Positions 1-8,813 of a DNA stretch of 64,000 bases are shown here, piece by piece; the stretch's first letter is position 1; each line of letters opens with the position of its first letter. The translations under genes and the position numbers were made by a program. The notes below the pieces were generated by a model, which did no database searches, was not told the origin of the DNA, and saw only the letters and a program-made list of their open reading frames with translations. Source of the stretch: Lachnospiraceae bacterium (GTDB lineage: Bacteria > Bacillota > Clostridia > Lachnospirales > Lachnospiraceae); the NCBI GenBank assembly GCA_024687305.1, contig JAILEQ010000062.1, forward strand, positions 1 to 64,000, read 5' to 3'.

Positions 1-284
1 AGCAATGTGACTGTGACAATTCCGAGTCCTCCGATCTGTATCAGCAGCAATATTACTGTCTTGCCAAAAAGCGACCAGTAATACCAGGTATCCTTTACAA
101 CAAGACCTGTAACGCAAACAGCCGAAGTCGACGTGAAAAGAGCATCAAAAAAAGCAGCCCCGGCCCTGTCATTTGTTGAAATGGGAAGACATAACAACAC
201 AGTGCCGATAATAATAGTAAGTGCAAAAGCGTATATGATGATCTGAAACGTGGTTAATTTGATTTTGATCTTTCGTTTATCCAT
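1..284 (-). CDS. TrkH/KtrB-family potassium uptake channel, N-terminal part (runs off the window)
   Basis: The reverse complement from the ATG at 284 encodes a short basic leader, a first membrane helix (about residues 12-32), and then the FDALFTSTSAVCVTGL segment. That segment is the first pore loop and selectivity filter of Trk/Ktr potassium transporters, with TSAVCVTGL as the hallmark. A second helix follows and the frame stays open to base 1, so only about 94 residues are visible. Members of this family import K+ (often Na+-coupled) together with a cytoplasmic TrkA/KtrA regulator, which would lie outside this window. TrkH and KtrB cannot be told apart from this fragment. Confidence 0.85.
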   Translation of the reverse strand, partial: MDKRKIKIKLTTFQIIIYAFALTIIIGTVLLCLPISTNDRAGAAFFDALFTSTSAVCVTGLVVKDTWYYWSLFGKTVILLLIQIGGLGIVTVTL

Positions 285-351
285 ATAATCATTTAACACC
301 ACTTGGGATTAATTCAGTATAAAGATATGGGCAAACGTATTAAGATTATAT

Positions 352-374
352 AAAAAAGAGCCTTAACAGGCTGT
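352..374 (-). terminator. Weak terminator-like hairpin upstream of the K+ channel gene
   Basis: Read on the minus strand, AGCCT (372-368) pairs with AGGCT (363-359) across a 4-nt loop and is followed by TCTTTTTTA. The stem is only five base pairs. It lies before the channel start codon and has no minus-strand gene behind it, so it could be a leader attenuator or simply chance. Confidence 0.3.
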
Positions 375-427
375 TCTTCGGCACAAGGTTCGATAAGACA
401 AAGAAATACATCTTTTGTCAAAAAATA

Positions 428-436
428 TGATATAAT
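428..436 (+). promoter_or_regulatory. Extended -10 promoter of the ABC-F gene
   Basis: TGATATAAT is a perfect extended -10 element (TGn-TATAAT) 32 bp before the TTG start of the ABC-F gene. No good -35 box stands at 17 bp, which is typical of extended -10 promoters. Confidence 0.5.
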
Positions 437-467
437 TGCCGAAAGCAGATTTTACGGAGGTGATCTT

Positions 468-2015
468 TTGGCGCAGATTCAGGTGAACGATCTGACGTTT
501 TCATATGACGTAAGTGCCGATGATGTTCTGAAAGACGTGAATTTCAGCATAGATTCGGACTGGAAGCTGGGACTTATCGGAAGGAACGGAAAAGGTAAGA
601 CGACCCTGCTTAATCTTTTTATGGGAAAATATGATTACAGGGGAAGCATAAGGACGAGTGTTCGTTTCGACTATTTTCCGTACAAGGTTTCCGATGCGGA
701 TCTAAAGCAAGATGCCTCCGAACTATTTGAAAAATGGAAGCCGGGTATAGAGCTGTGGCAGGCGCTGATCCAGATGAACGAGCTTAAGATGGATCCGGAA
801 TGCTTATACAGACCCTTCGGCACATTAAGCTTCGGTGAGCGGTCGAGAGTAATGCTTGCGGTATTGTTTGCCGCGGAAAACGAATTCCTGCTTATCGACG
901 AGCCCACAAACCATCTCGACAGCCGGGCACGGGACATTGTGAAGGAGTACCTGGCATCCAAAAAGGGCTTTATCCTCGTATCCCACGACAGAGACCTGCT
1001 TGACGGAGTGTGCGATCATGTGCTCGTGCTGAACAGGGCGTCTGTGGAGGTTCAGGCGGGGAATTTTACGACATGGTGGGAAAACAAGGAGAAGAAGGAT
1101 GCGTTTTCGCAGTCGGAGAACGAGAAGCATCTTAAAGAGATCGGAAAGCTTAAGACTGCGGCCGAACGAAGCAGCAGATGGGCGGAGAAGAGCGAGGGCA
1201 CCAAAATAGGCTTTGATCCGCTTAAAGAGCATGACAGGGGAAACGGCACCAGAGCGTTCATAGGCGCAAAAACAAAAAAGATGCAGGCGAGGGTTAAGGC
1301 CTACGAGACTCGCATAGACCGCGAGATAGAAGAGAAGGAGGGGCTTCTTCGGGATATAGAGAAGGTTGCGGATCTTAAGATCGAACCGCTCAGGTTCCAC
1401 AAGGAAGTTCTGATAAACGCAAACAATCTGTCGTTAAAGTATGAAGATGCCGAAAATCCGCTGTTTTCCGGGCTTCGCTTTCAGGTAAAACGCGGCGAAA
1501 GGATAGTGCTCTCCGGCGAGAACGGCTGCGGTAAATCCAGCATTCTTAAAGCGGTCCTTCGGAAAGCAAAGTATGACACAAACGGAGCGGACGAAAACCT
1601 TGTAATATCAGGAGATCTTGAAGTCGCGTCGGGAATGACGGTCTCCTACGTCAATCAGGATACGTCGTTTTTATCCGGGACGCTCAGGAAATACTGCGAA
1701 ACAAAAGGCCTTAACGAAAGCCTGTTCCTTGCGGTGCTCAGACAGCTTGACTTCGGTCGCGAGCAGTTCGTAAAGAACATGGAGGACTTTTCGGAAGGCC
1801 AGAAAAAGAAGGTCCTTATAGCGGCGAGCCTTATAACTCCCGCACATTTGTACATATGGGACGAACCCATGAATTTCATCGATGTGTTCTCAAGAATGCA
1901 GACAGAAAAGCTGATACTTGAGTACGAGCCCACGATGCTGCTCGTTGAGCACGATGTGAGATTCAGGGAAAAAGTTGCGACCAACGTGATAATTTTGCCT
2001 TTTTTTACGGAATGA
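468..2015 (+). CDS. ABC-F family ATPase, Lsa/Vga-like ribosome protection type
   Basis: A soluble protein of 515 residues with two ABC ATPase domains and no membrane segment. Domain 1 has Walker A GRNGKGKTT, signature LSFGERSR and Walker B LLIDEPTNHLD. Domain 2 has Walker A GENGCGKSS, signature FSEGQKKK and Walker B IWDEPMNFID. The two are joined by a charged linker (about residues 200-305). The IWDEPxNFID form and the overall length resemble the Lsa/Vga/Msr group, which removes lincosamides, streptogramin A or pleuromutilins from the ribosome, but housekeeping ABC-F factors exist too. The start is a TTG with a strong upstream GGAGGTGATC. The gene is transcribed alone, divergently from the K+ channel gene. 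Antibiotic specificity cannot be read from the sequence. Confidence 0.85.
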   Translation: MAQIQVNDLTFSYDVSADDVLKDVNFSIDSDWKLGLIGRNGKGKTTLLNLFMGKYDYRGSIRTSVRFDYFPYKVSDADLKQDASELFEKWKPGIELWQALIQMNELKMDPECLYRPFGTLSFGERSRVMLAVLFAAENEFLLIDEPTNHLDSRARDIVKEYLASKKGFILVSHDRDLLDGVCDHVLVLNRASVEVQAGNFTTWWENKEKKDAFSQSENEKHLKEIGKLKTAAERSSRWAEKSEGTKIGFDPLKEHDRGNGTRAFIGAKTKKMQARVKAYETRIDREIEEKEGLLRDIEKVADLKIEPLRFHKEVLINANNLSLKYEDAENPLFSGLRFQVKRGERIVLSGENGCGKSSILKAVLRKAKYDTNGADENLVISGDLEVASGMTVSYVNQDTSFLSGTLRKYCETKGLNESLFLAVLRQLDFGREQFVKNMEDFSEGQKKKVLIAASLITPAHLYIWDEPMNFIDVFSRMQTEKLILEYEPTMLLVEHDVRFREKVATNVIILPFFTE

Positions 2016-2075
2016 CATATAGTATATTTAGATCATAAATCTTAATCACTTCGCATACAGAAGGACTGACTGAAA

Positions 2076-3890
2076 ATGACGGGCAGAGCAAAAAATAACA
2101 GCAAAAAAATAGGCGGACTTGAGAGATGGAAGCTTAGCAGCCAGCTTCTGTTTGTCTACAGTCTTGCGGTTTTTCTGCCGCTTGTCATAATCGGCTCATT
2201 TCTTATTACCACCGTCAGCAGCACTCAGAAAAAATATTATTCAGACCTGCTCGCAGGCAGCAACGATGCCGTCAAACAGACGATATACGAGATCACGACG
2301 CAGATATTCACCATTTCTGACAGTATAGTATATAATGACAGCCTGATCGATTTTTTAAACGGCACATACGAAAACAAACAGGAAATGCTCGTTGCGGCAT
2401 CAAGGACCACCATACTCGACAGATATGCCGCCAGATATGCGGGCCTTGACGGTATCTACGTTTACATCGACCGTGAGGATATGGTCGATTACGGACAGTT
2501 TCACAAAGTGACCGACGAGATAAGGGGATCGGACTGGTACAGAAAAGCCTCCGAACAGTACATTCCGTTCTGGATGGCGTACGAATCCGTAGACAGCAGA
2601 AATACCAACAAGACATGGAATCTGTTCATGGTGCGTAAAATGGTGCTTGTGGGAGGCGAGCGAGAAGCAGTCATAATGATAAGGGTCCGCGATTCATATC
2701 TTGCAAGCCGTCTTACAAATTCAAGATATACAACTCTTATAGCCATCGACGATCAGCCTGTGGCGTTCGGAAGCATAAAATCGCTGTACGGCACAAAGCC
2801 TGAGGTTGAGATCGATTATAACGATCCTGCTTTCTCTTATGCGGGTGAAGTCGACTACCACGGAAAGGAATCGTTTGTCAGGGTCGATACACTTCCTCTT
2901 TCCAAATCGGTCAACAAGCTCTATCTGATATCTTACGATACTGAGGCGATCGGCGAGATACGGAGCGGTGTGCGGCTCAGCATTCTTATTCTTCTCGCGG
3001 CGTCGCTGCTCCCTCTTGTCATACTGTCGCTTTTTACACGCCGGTTTACGGTACAGGTAAAGAGCCTCCGTGAAGAGATGGGCAAAGCCAGCCGCGGGGA
3101 ATATCGGGACATGAAGGAAGAACTCTGGGGAAGCGAGGAACTGGCCGAAGCCTTTAAAGACCTGCAAAAGATGGTGCATGATATCCAGAGGATAGAAGCC
3201 GAGCGGTATGAGGCTCAGATAAAGGCGCAGAACATATTGAACGACCAGCAGAAGATCGAGTTCAAGATGCTGTCGAGCCAGATAAATCCGCATTTTCTGT
3301 ACAACACTCTTGAAACGATACGCATGAAGGCACTGGCCGCAGGGGACACGGAGGTTGCAAATGCCACGAGGCTTCTCGGAAAATCCATGCGCTATGTGCT
3401 TGAAAACACAGGTACAAAGGACACCACGCTTCAGAAGGAGCTGGAGCATCTTAAGGTATATCTGCAGATCCAGAAGCTGCGTTTCGGAGACAGGGTTAAT
3501 TATGAGATAACCGTAAGCGAAGGCCTCTGCGCAGAAGATTATAAAATGCTTGGCCTGCTTCTTCAGCCTGTTGCGGAAAACGCCATCGTTCACGGTCTTG
3601 AGGGAAACGAGTCCGGCGGAATGGTAAAGATAGACGTCCATGAATCCGGGGAACAGCTTGTCATAGACATTATCGACAACGGCAGCGGTATTGACGGGGA
3701 GGAGCTTGCGGAATTAAAGGAGAGGCTTAACAGCTATGAAAGCGAGGACCGCACCGACAGCATCGGCCTTTACAACGTAAACCGCAGGATTAAACTGAGT
3801 TACGGAAGCGAGTACGGTGTTAAGATAAGCAGCGAAAAGGGCGTGGGCACAAAGGTTTCCGTGATAATTCCGAAGCTTCCGAAAATTTGA
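2076..3890 (+). CDS. YesM-type sensor histidine kinase
   Basis: A 604-residue membrane kinase. TM1 is at about residues 27-47, followed by an extracellular dCache/sensor-like region (about 50-295), TM2 at about 300-322 and a HAMP segment. The His_kinase domain holds the phosphoacceptor motif QINPHFLYN (H406), and the HATPase domain has N-box AENAIVHG and G-box DNGSGI. This LytS/YesM class usually pairs with AraC-type YesN response regulators and controls carbohydrate import and hydrolase genes. The only such partner nearby is the minus-strand regulator at 10619-12160, at the far end of the same locus, so the pairing is inferred. The ribosome site AGAAGGA precedes the ATG. Confidence 0.9.
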   Translation: MTGRAKNNSKKIGGLERWKLSSQLLFVYSLAVFLPLVIIGSFLITTVSSTQKKYYSDLLAGSNDAVKQTIYEITTQIFTISDSIVYNDSLIDFLNGTYENKQEMLVAASRTTILDRYAARYAGLDGIYVYIDREDMVDYGQFHKVTDEIRGSDWYRKASEQYIPFWMAYESVDSRNTNKTWNLFMVRKMVLVGGEREAVIMIRVRDSYLASRLTNSRYTTLIAIDDQPVAFGSIKSLYGTKPEVEIDYNDPAFSYAGEVDYHGKESFVRVDTLPLSKSVNKLYLISYDTEAIGEIRSGVRLSILILLAASLLPLVILSLFTRRFTVQVKSLREEMGKASRGEYRDMKEELWGSEELAEAFKDLQKMVHDIQRIEAERYEAQIKAQNILNDQQKIEFKMLSSQINPHFLYNTLETIRMKALAAGDTEVANATRLLGKSMRYVLENTGTKDTTLQKELEHLKVYLQIQKLRFGDRVNYEITVSEGLCAEDYKMLGLLLQPVAENAIVHGLEGNESGGMVKIDVHESGEQLVIDIIDNGSGIDGEELAELKERLNSYESEDRTDSIGLYNVNRRIKLSYGSEYGVKISSEKGVGTKVSVIIPKLPKI

Positions 3891-3967
3891 AATGCATGGT
3901 GGAATTTTTAATGCTTTTGATGTCAAATACTTTCGGTTTTTAAAGACAAAAATATAAGATAGACTTT

Positions 3968-4000
3968 ATACCGTGCCATGCACGGTATTTTTATTTTTAT
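3968..4000 (+). terminator. Intrinsic terminator or leader attenuator
   Basis: A perfect 9-bp inverted repeat, ATACCGTGC/GCACGGTAT, with a 3-nt loop (CAT) is followed by TTTTATTTTTAT. It lies 78 bp after the kinase gene and directly abuts the GGAGGAGG ribosome site of the surface-protein gene. It may therefore end the kinase transcript, or act as an attenuator if transcription of the next gene starts upstream (a TATAAG box lies at 3953-3958). Confidence 0.8.
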
Positions 4001-4013
4001 GGAGGAGGCTTTT

Positions 4014-6269
4014 ATGATGAGAGCGATGAAGAAGGTATTTGCATTTGTCCTTGCGATTGCCATGCTGGTCGGACTTGGACCGGTAAAACAGGCAAAAGCG
4101 GACGATTACACGGCATTCCTTATGTTTTCCGACCGCAACTGGGCATTCGGAAACTGGGATGCAAATCTTCAAAGCGCCACAACGAAGGTTTCGCTTGACG
4201 GCGGAACGTATAAGGTGGTTTTGAATGCCGCGGAGGTCGGCGGAGACGGAACAACTCCCGCGGCCGGCGCAATGGTATTCTGCGTGGACCTGGTTGGGGT
4301 ACAGGCGGCGCTTGACGAAACAGGTGAAACATTCAAATTGACCGATCTTAAGATCCTTGCGGACGGTAAGGAGTTCGCGGCGGATACTTCAAAGATCGTA
4401 ACAGGCGATATCGAAGGTAACGGCAATTTCCGTATCGAGATCTACAACGAGTACGGAAACACCGCGGCAGATCCCGCATTTGATCCGCTTACGCTGGCAT
4501 TTGCGACCACTCTCGAGGTGGAGTTTACGGTTGCAAAGACCATTAAGCTCAGTGATACCGCAAGCATCGCATTCCTTATGTTCTCTGACCGCAACTGGGC
4601 GTTCGGAAACTGGGATTCATCCCTTGAAAGTGCGACGACGATCGTTGACGGCGCGGGAACATACACGGTTACTCTTAACGCCGAAGAAGTGGGCGGAGAC
4701 GGAACAACACCCGCAGCCGGTGCCATGGTATTTAACGTCGACCTTGTTGGCGCCGACGAGCTTATGAAATCCTACGGTCAGAAATATGTATTGTCCGACC
4801 TGAAGGTTTTAGCAGACGGCAAAGAATTCCCCGCAGACGTTTCAAAGATCGTTACGGGAGATATTGAAGATAACGGCAATTTCAGAATAGAGATATACAA
4901 CGAATACGGCGAGAGCGCGGCAGATCCTGCCTTTGATCCCAATGCGCTTTCATTTGCAAAGACGCTTTCTGTAGAGTTCACACTCGGTGTCGAGGCAAAT
5001 TCCGAGCCTTCCACAGCATTCCTTATGTTCACGGACCGCAACTGGGCATTCGGCAACTGGGACGCTTCCCTTGAGAGTGCAACGACCGTTGTCAACGGAA
5101 ACGGAGCATATTCCGTTACACTTAATGCCGCAGAAGTGGGCGGAGACGGAACAACGCCCGCGGCGGGCGCAATGGTATTCTGCGTTGATGTTATCGGTCT
5201 TGCAAAGATGGCTGACATTGAAAACGTGACCGTAAGCGGTCTTAAGATACTTGCGGACGGTGCGGAGGTTCCCTTCGACGGATCGAAGATCGCAGTCGGA
5301 GATCTTGAAAACAACGGAAACCTCCGTATCGAGATATATAACGAATACGGTGCAACCGCAGCGGATCCGGGCTTTGACCCCGTAGCGCTTTCCTTTGCAA
5401 AGACTCTTACCGTGGACTTCACCCTTGACGGTATAGTATATAAGGCTCCCGAACCTCAGGCACCCGCAACTTCATCCGCAGGTCCGGTAGATCTTGACGG
5501 AACATACAATGCATATCTGGGCTTTCAGACCCCCGCATATTCCTTCAGAAACGCATTTGATGACGCAACATACGGACGCGGTATCGTGAGCGATGACGGA
5601 GTTGAATTCTTTACACAGGTTACGGGCTGGGATGCGGATAACAACGCGATCAAGAGAGAAGGTACATTCATCGATGCGGTCATTGCCGGAAACGGAACAT
5701 ACACCGTAAAGGCCGAAGGACTTGATCTTACCGGCGATTTCGATTCACAGGACTACATGAACCTGATATTCCTTTCCACCGATATTCCGAATACCGGTGA
5801 AGTAACGATCAGCGACGTAAGCTTAAAGGTTGACGGAAAGAAAGTGGAGCTTCCCGATGCGGCACAGGAACTCAGCGCGGAGAGCATCGATTACATGAAC
5901 GTTCAGCTTCAGAGCAAATGGAGCAAGACCGGTCTTGCAGAGATCGGAGCATATCATGTTCCTATGACGACCATGGAGATTACATTTACCGTGAGCGGTT
6001 TCAACTACGACAAGGCAGCGGAAGCACCCGAGCCCACAGCTACCCCCGAGCCTACCGCAACTCCCGTTCCCACAGCGACTCCCGTACCCACCGAGGCTCC
6101 GAAGCCCACAGAGGCACCTGCGATAACCGAAGCTCCCGCGGCACAGACTGCAAACGCGGAAACCGCAAGCTCCGGAAACAATATGGGACTCATATTCGGC
6201 ATTTGCGGCGCAGTTGTTGTACTGCTTGCCGGAGCATGCATTTTCTTCGTAGTGCGTAAAAGAAAATGA
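4014..6269 (+). CDS. Membrane-anchored surface protein with three tandem ~150-residue repeats and a fourth related domain
   Basis: The start is the ATGATG after GGAGGAGG; an in-frame ATG 36 bp upstream lies inside the terminator loop and lacks a ribosome site. The 751-residue product has a signal peptide (about 1-29, KQAKA before the cut). Three near-identical repeats follow at about 33-183, 183-335 and 335-480, each opening with AFLMF(S/T)DRNWAFGNWD and containing EVGGDGTTPAAGAMVF. A divergent fourth copy spans about 497-660. After that come a Pro/Thr-rich (PTATPEPTA) linker at about 664-710, a membrane helix at about 722-745 and a basic tail (RKRK). This is the layout of a surface glycan-binding protein. 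The gene sits between a sugar kinase/regulator gene and sugar permeases. Ligand binding is inferred; I do not recognise a named domain. Confidence 0.75.
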   Translation: MMRAMKKVFAFVLAIAMLVGLGPVKQAKADDYTAFLMFSDRNWAFGNWDANLQSATTKVSLDGGTYKVVLNAAEVGGDGTTPAAGAMVFCVDLVGVQAALDETGETFKLTDLKILADGKEFAADTSKIVTGDIEGNGNFRIEIYNEYGNTAADPAFDPLTLAFATTLEVEFTVAKTIKLSDTASIAFLMFSDRNWAFGNWDSSLESATTIVDGAGTYTVTLNAEEVGGDGTTPAAGAMVFNVDLVGADELMKSYGQKYVLSDLKVLADGKEFPADVSKIVTGDIEDNGNFRIEIYNEYGESAADPAFDPNALSFAKTLSVEFTLGVEANSEPSTAFLMFTDRNWAFGNWDASLESATTVVNGNGAYSVTLNAAEVGGDGTTPAAGAMVFCVDVIGLAKMADIENVTVSGLKILADGAEVPFDGSKIAVGDLENNGNLRIEIYNEYGATAADPGFDPVALSFAKTLTVDFTLDGIVYKAPEPQAPATSSAGPVDLDGTYNAYLGFQTPAYSFRNAFDDATYGRGIVSDDGVEFFTQVTGWDADNNAIKREGTFIDAVIAGNGTYTVKAEGLDLTGDFDSQDYMNLIFLSTDIPNTGEVTISDVSLKVDGKKVELPDAAQELSAESIDYMNVQLQSKWSKTGLAEIGAYHVPMTTMEITFTVSGFNYDKAAEAPEPTATPEPTATPVPTATPVPTEAPKPTEAPAITEAPAAQTANAETASSGNNMGLIFGICGAVVVLLAGACIFFVVRKRK
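4110..5430 (+). repeat. Three tandem in-frame repeats of about 450 bp
   Basis: Copies begin at about 4110, 4566 and 5013 (spacing 456 and 447 bp). The first 60 bases (coding FLMFxDRNWAFGNWD) and the GGxGACGGAACAAC block are nearly identical at DNA level in all three, which points to recent duplication or gene conversion within the surface-protein gene. Confidence 0.9.
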
Positions 6270-6291
6270 TAAATCTTTTTGACAGAACTTG

Positions 6292-6320
6292 TCCGGACCG
6301 GTGGAATCTGCCGGTCCGGA
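6292..6320 (+). promoter_or_regulatory. GC-rich hairpin between surface-protein gene and permease gene
   Basis: TCCGGACCGG (6292-6301) pairs perfectly with CCGGTCCGGA (6311-6320) around a 9-nt loop. No T-run follows, and the permease ribosome site AAAGGAGAG comes directly after it. It is more likely an mRNA processing or stability hairpin, or a partial terminator, than a full terminator. Confidence 0.6.
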
Positions 6321-6335
6321 ACAAAGGAGAGCGAT

Positions 6336-7811
6336 ATGGCAAAAAATATTGAGGTCAGCAACGGGCCGACCGACAAAATATATTATGTGACGCGTATCAG
6401 CCTTCTGTTTGCGTTTGTGCTCGTATTTTTCAGCGAGATCAATCCCGCAAGGATAATGACGCAGATGAACAAGAACATGTCGCTTCTCACGACTGCGCTG
6501 TCTTATGACAGGATAGTGGTGAACATAAAATACGAGATCAACCACAATTACATCTTTAAGAGCGATATTTACAGCCTTATGGCGGCATCGGCGATAATGG
6601 TAGCCGGAATATTGATACTGGCCGTTGCGGCGTGCATTTCTCTCGGAAATTTAAGGATGAAGCGCATATCGAACTATGTGACCCTCGGAGGCAGCGCGGC
6701 GGTCATTTTCGGCGTGTACCGCATGATCGTGACGCACAGGCTTTACAGGGCGATAGACGCCGAAATTTCTGAGATTGTCGGCTTTAAAATGGCTACGGAA
6801 AAGTTACCGACAGCACTTTTCCTTATGCTCGGGTTTGCAATCATCGAGTTTCTTTGCGCGGTAATACTTATGATCGCACAGCCAAGACCGGCACGGGACG
6901 AGAAATGTGAGATGTCGACGCGCTACAAGCTGTTCATAATGGCTCTGCCCTTTCTTGGACTGACATTTATTTTCTCGTACCTACCGCTTTACGGCTGGAG
7001 ATATGCGTTCTTTGATTACAAGGCAGGCCCCGGGACGCTTTCGATGAACGACTTTGTCGGATTTAAGTGGTTTAAGCTTCTTGTGGATAATGCGATGATG
7101 CGCTCCGACATAATCCGCGTCATGAAGAACACTCTTATCATGAGCGGACTCGGTCTTGCCACAAGCTGGGTGGCAATGGCATTCGCCATCTTTCTTTCGG
7201 AGATCAAGAACGGCGTTTTCAGAAGGATAGTACAGGTACTTACGACGATCCCGAACTTCATAAGCTGGGTGCTCGTATACGCCATCGCTTTTGCGATCTT
7301 CTCAAACGAAGGCTTTGTAAACAACATGCTCACAAGGATCACAGGTGTTGTTCACGACCACATCTACCTTACCGACGAATCCATGCTCTATGTGAAGATG
7401 CTCCTCTGGGGAATGTGGAAGGGCGTCGGATGGAGCGCTATCATATACATTGCGGGGATTTCCGGTATCGACCAGCAGCTTTACGAAGCGGCTACCGTGG
7501 ACGGCGCAGGACGTTTCCAGAAAATGTGGCATGTGACTCTTCCGGGACTTATCCCCACATATTCCGTAATGCTTCTTATGGCTGTTGCGGGAATACTCAG
7601 CAACGGTATGGATCAGTATCTTGTGTTCTCGAACGCAAAGACTAAGTCGGCACTTGAGGTGCTTGACCTTTACGTTTACACGCTCGGTATCGGATCGGGC
7701 AAGATCCCGCTTTCCACGGTTATCGGCATGCTTAAGACACTTGTGAGCGTGACGCTTTTGTTCATGGCCAACGGCATATCTAAGCTTGTCCGCGGCGAAA
7801 GCATAATCTGA
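6336..7811 (+). CDS. LplB-type sugar ABC transporter permease with extra N-terminal membrane domain
   Basis: The start is the ATG 8 bp after AAAGGAGA (6336), giving 491 residues. The C-terminal ~310 residues are a standard MalF/LplB-like permease, from STRYKLFIMALPFLGL onward, with the EAATVDGAGRFQKMWHVTLPGL cytoplasmic coupling loop. The first ~180 residues are unusual and carry about four further membrane segments (roughly residues 17-38, 80-105, 113-132 and 158-180). Ordinary LplB proteins are 300-330 residues long. It forms an operon with the YtcP-like permease and the binding lipoprotein. The ATPase is not encoded here, as usual for this class, which shares a MsmX-like ATPase. Confidence 0.88.
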   Translation: MAKNIEVSNGPTDKIYYVTRISLLFAFVLVFFSEINPARIMTQMNKNMSLLTTALSYDRIVVNIKYEINHNYIFKSDIYSLMAASAIMVAGILILAVAACISLGNLRMKRISNYVTLGGSAAVIFGVYRMIVTHRLYRAIDAEISEIVGFKMATEKLPTALFLMLGFAIIEFLCAVILMIAQPRPARDEKCEMSTRYKLFIMALPFLGLTFIFSYLPLYGWRYAFFDYKAGPGTLSMNDFVGFKWFKLLVDNAMMRSDIIRVMKNTLIMSGLGLATSWVAMAFAIFLSEIKNGVFRRIVQVLTTIPNFISWVLVYAIAFAIFSNEGFVNNMLTRITGVVHDHIYLTDESMLYVKMLLWGMWKGVGWSAIIYIAGISGIDQQLYEAATVDGAGRFQKMWHVTLPGLIPTYSVMLLMAVAGILSNGMDQYLVFSNAKTKSALEVLDLYVYTLGIGSGKIPLSTVIGMLKTLVSVTLLFMANGISKLVRGESII

Positions 7812-7826
7812 CGGGGGGGAGACGGT

Positions 7827-8798
7827 ATGGCTTTGACAAAACAGGAAAAACTTGATAAAAAAGCCGAAAGGGCTTATTATCGAAAACACAAACCGCATGT
7901 CAAGCTCACGGGAGCGGACATTGTCTTTTATGTTTTTGACTATCTTGTGTTCGGGTTATTTGCAATTATTTGTTTTTTTCCTTTTTACTACTTGTTTATC
8001 AACACGGTTTCCGACAGTGAGATGGTGGCAAGGGGCGCGGTCAATTTCTACCCGATCGGCTTTACCCTGAAGCATTATAAAGACATGCTCGCCCTGGGAG
8101 ATCTGGGCCGCGCGTTCATAGTCACGATTTCGAGGACAGTCATAGGAACCGCGCTTATGGTCATGGCATCGGCATTTTGCGGTTATCTTATGACCAAGAA
8201 CGAGATGTGGAACAAGAAATTCTGGTACAGATTCCTTGTTATCACAATGTATTTTAACGCAGGTCTGATACCCGGCTACACAAACATGCTGATGCTGGGC
8301 CTCACCGACAATTATCTGGGATATATAATTCCCGCCATAGTACAGCCATTCAACATAATACTGGTAAAGACTTATATCGAGTCCATACCGGCGGAGCTGG
8401 AGGAAAGCGCATTTATCGACGGCGCGAGCTACATGATGATATTCAGGAAGCTGATCCTTCCGCTTTCAAAACCGATTCTTGCGACGATCGCCATATTCGG
8501 CGCGGTGGGACACTGGAATTCCTTTATGGATTCGGTCATTAACATGCAGAACTCGCCCAAACTTCAGACTCTGCAGCATAAGCTGTACATATGGCTCAAT
8601 CAGTCCAGTAATATCGGAGCGGTGATCGACACCGGGCGGTCTGCTTCGGAAATAGAAAAGATAGTAAATCAGTTGAATTCCGGAACTGTTATTAAATACA
8701 CCATCGCGATGGTTACAGTACTTCCCATTCTTTTGGTATATCCGTGGATGCAGAAGTATTTTGAAAAAGGAATCATGCTTGGCGCCGTAAAAGGCTGA
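7827..8798 (+). CDS. YtcP/LplC-type carbohydrate ABC transporter permease
   Basis: A 323-residue inner-membrane permease with six predicted helices. The coupling loop (about residues 190-220) contains ELEESAFIDGASYMMIFRKLILPLSKP, the EAA motif that docks to the ATPase; only its key residues E, G and P are needed for the call. The C-terminal KGIMLGAVKG is typical of this family. It follows the LplB-type permease by 15 bp with a G-rich ribosome site, and the lipoprotein gene follows it by 15 bp, so the three are one operon. Confidence 0.92.
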   Translation: MALTKQEKLDKKAERAYYRKHKPHVKLTGADIVFYVFDYLVFGLFAIICFFPFYYLFINTVSDSEMVARGAVNFYPIGFTLKHYKDMLALGDLGRAFIVTISRTVIGTALMVMASAFCGYLMTKNEMWNKKFWYRFLVITMYFNAGLIPGYTNMLMLGLTDNYLGYIIPAIVQPFNIILVKTYIESIPAELEESAFIDGASYMMIFRKLILPLSKPILATIAIFGAVGHWNSFMDSVINMQNSPKLQTLQHKLYIWLNQSSNIGAVIDTGRSASEIEKIVNQLNSGTVIKYTIAMVTVLPILLVYPWMQKYFEKGIMLGAVKG

Positions 8799-8813
8799 AA
8801 GAGAGGAGAATTT

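Noticed and set aside
825-1400. 191-residue reading frame on the minus strand inside the ABC-F gene
   Set aside because: Antisense to a fully conserved ATPase, no ribosome site, low-complexity Leu/Arg composition; a shadow of the real gene.
2721-3641. 306-residue minus-strand frame inside the YesM-type kinase
   Set aside because: Antisense to conserved kinase motifs, no family pattern, no start signal.
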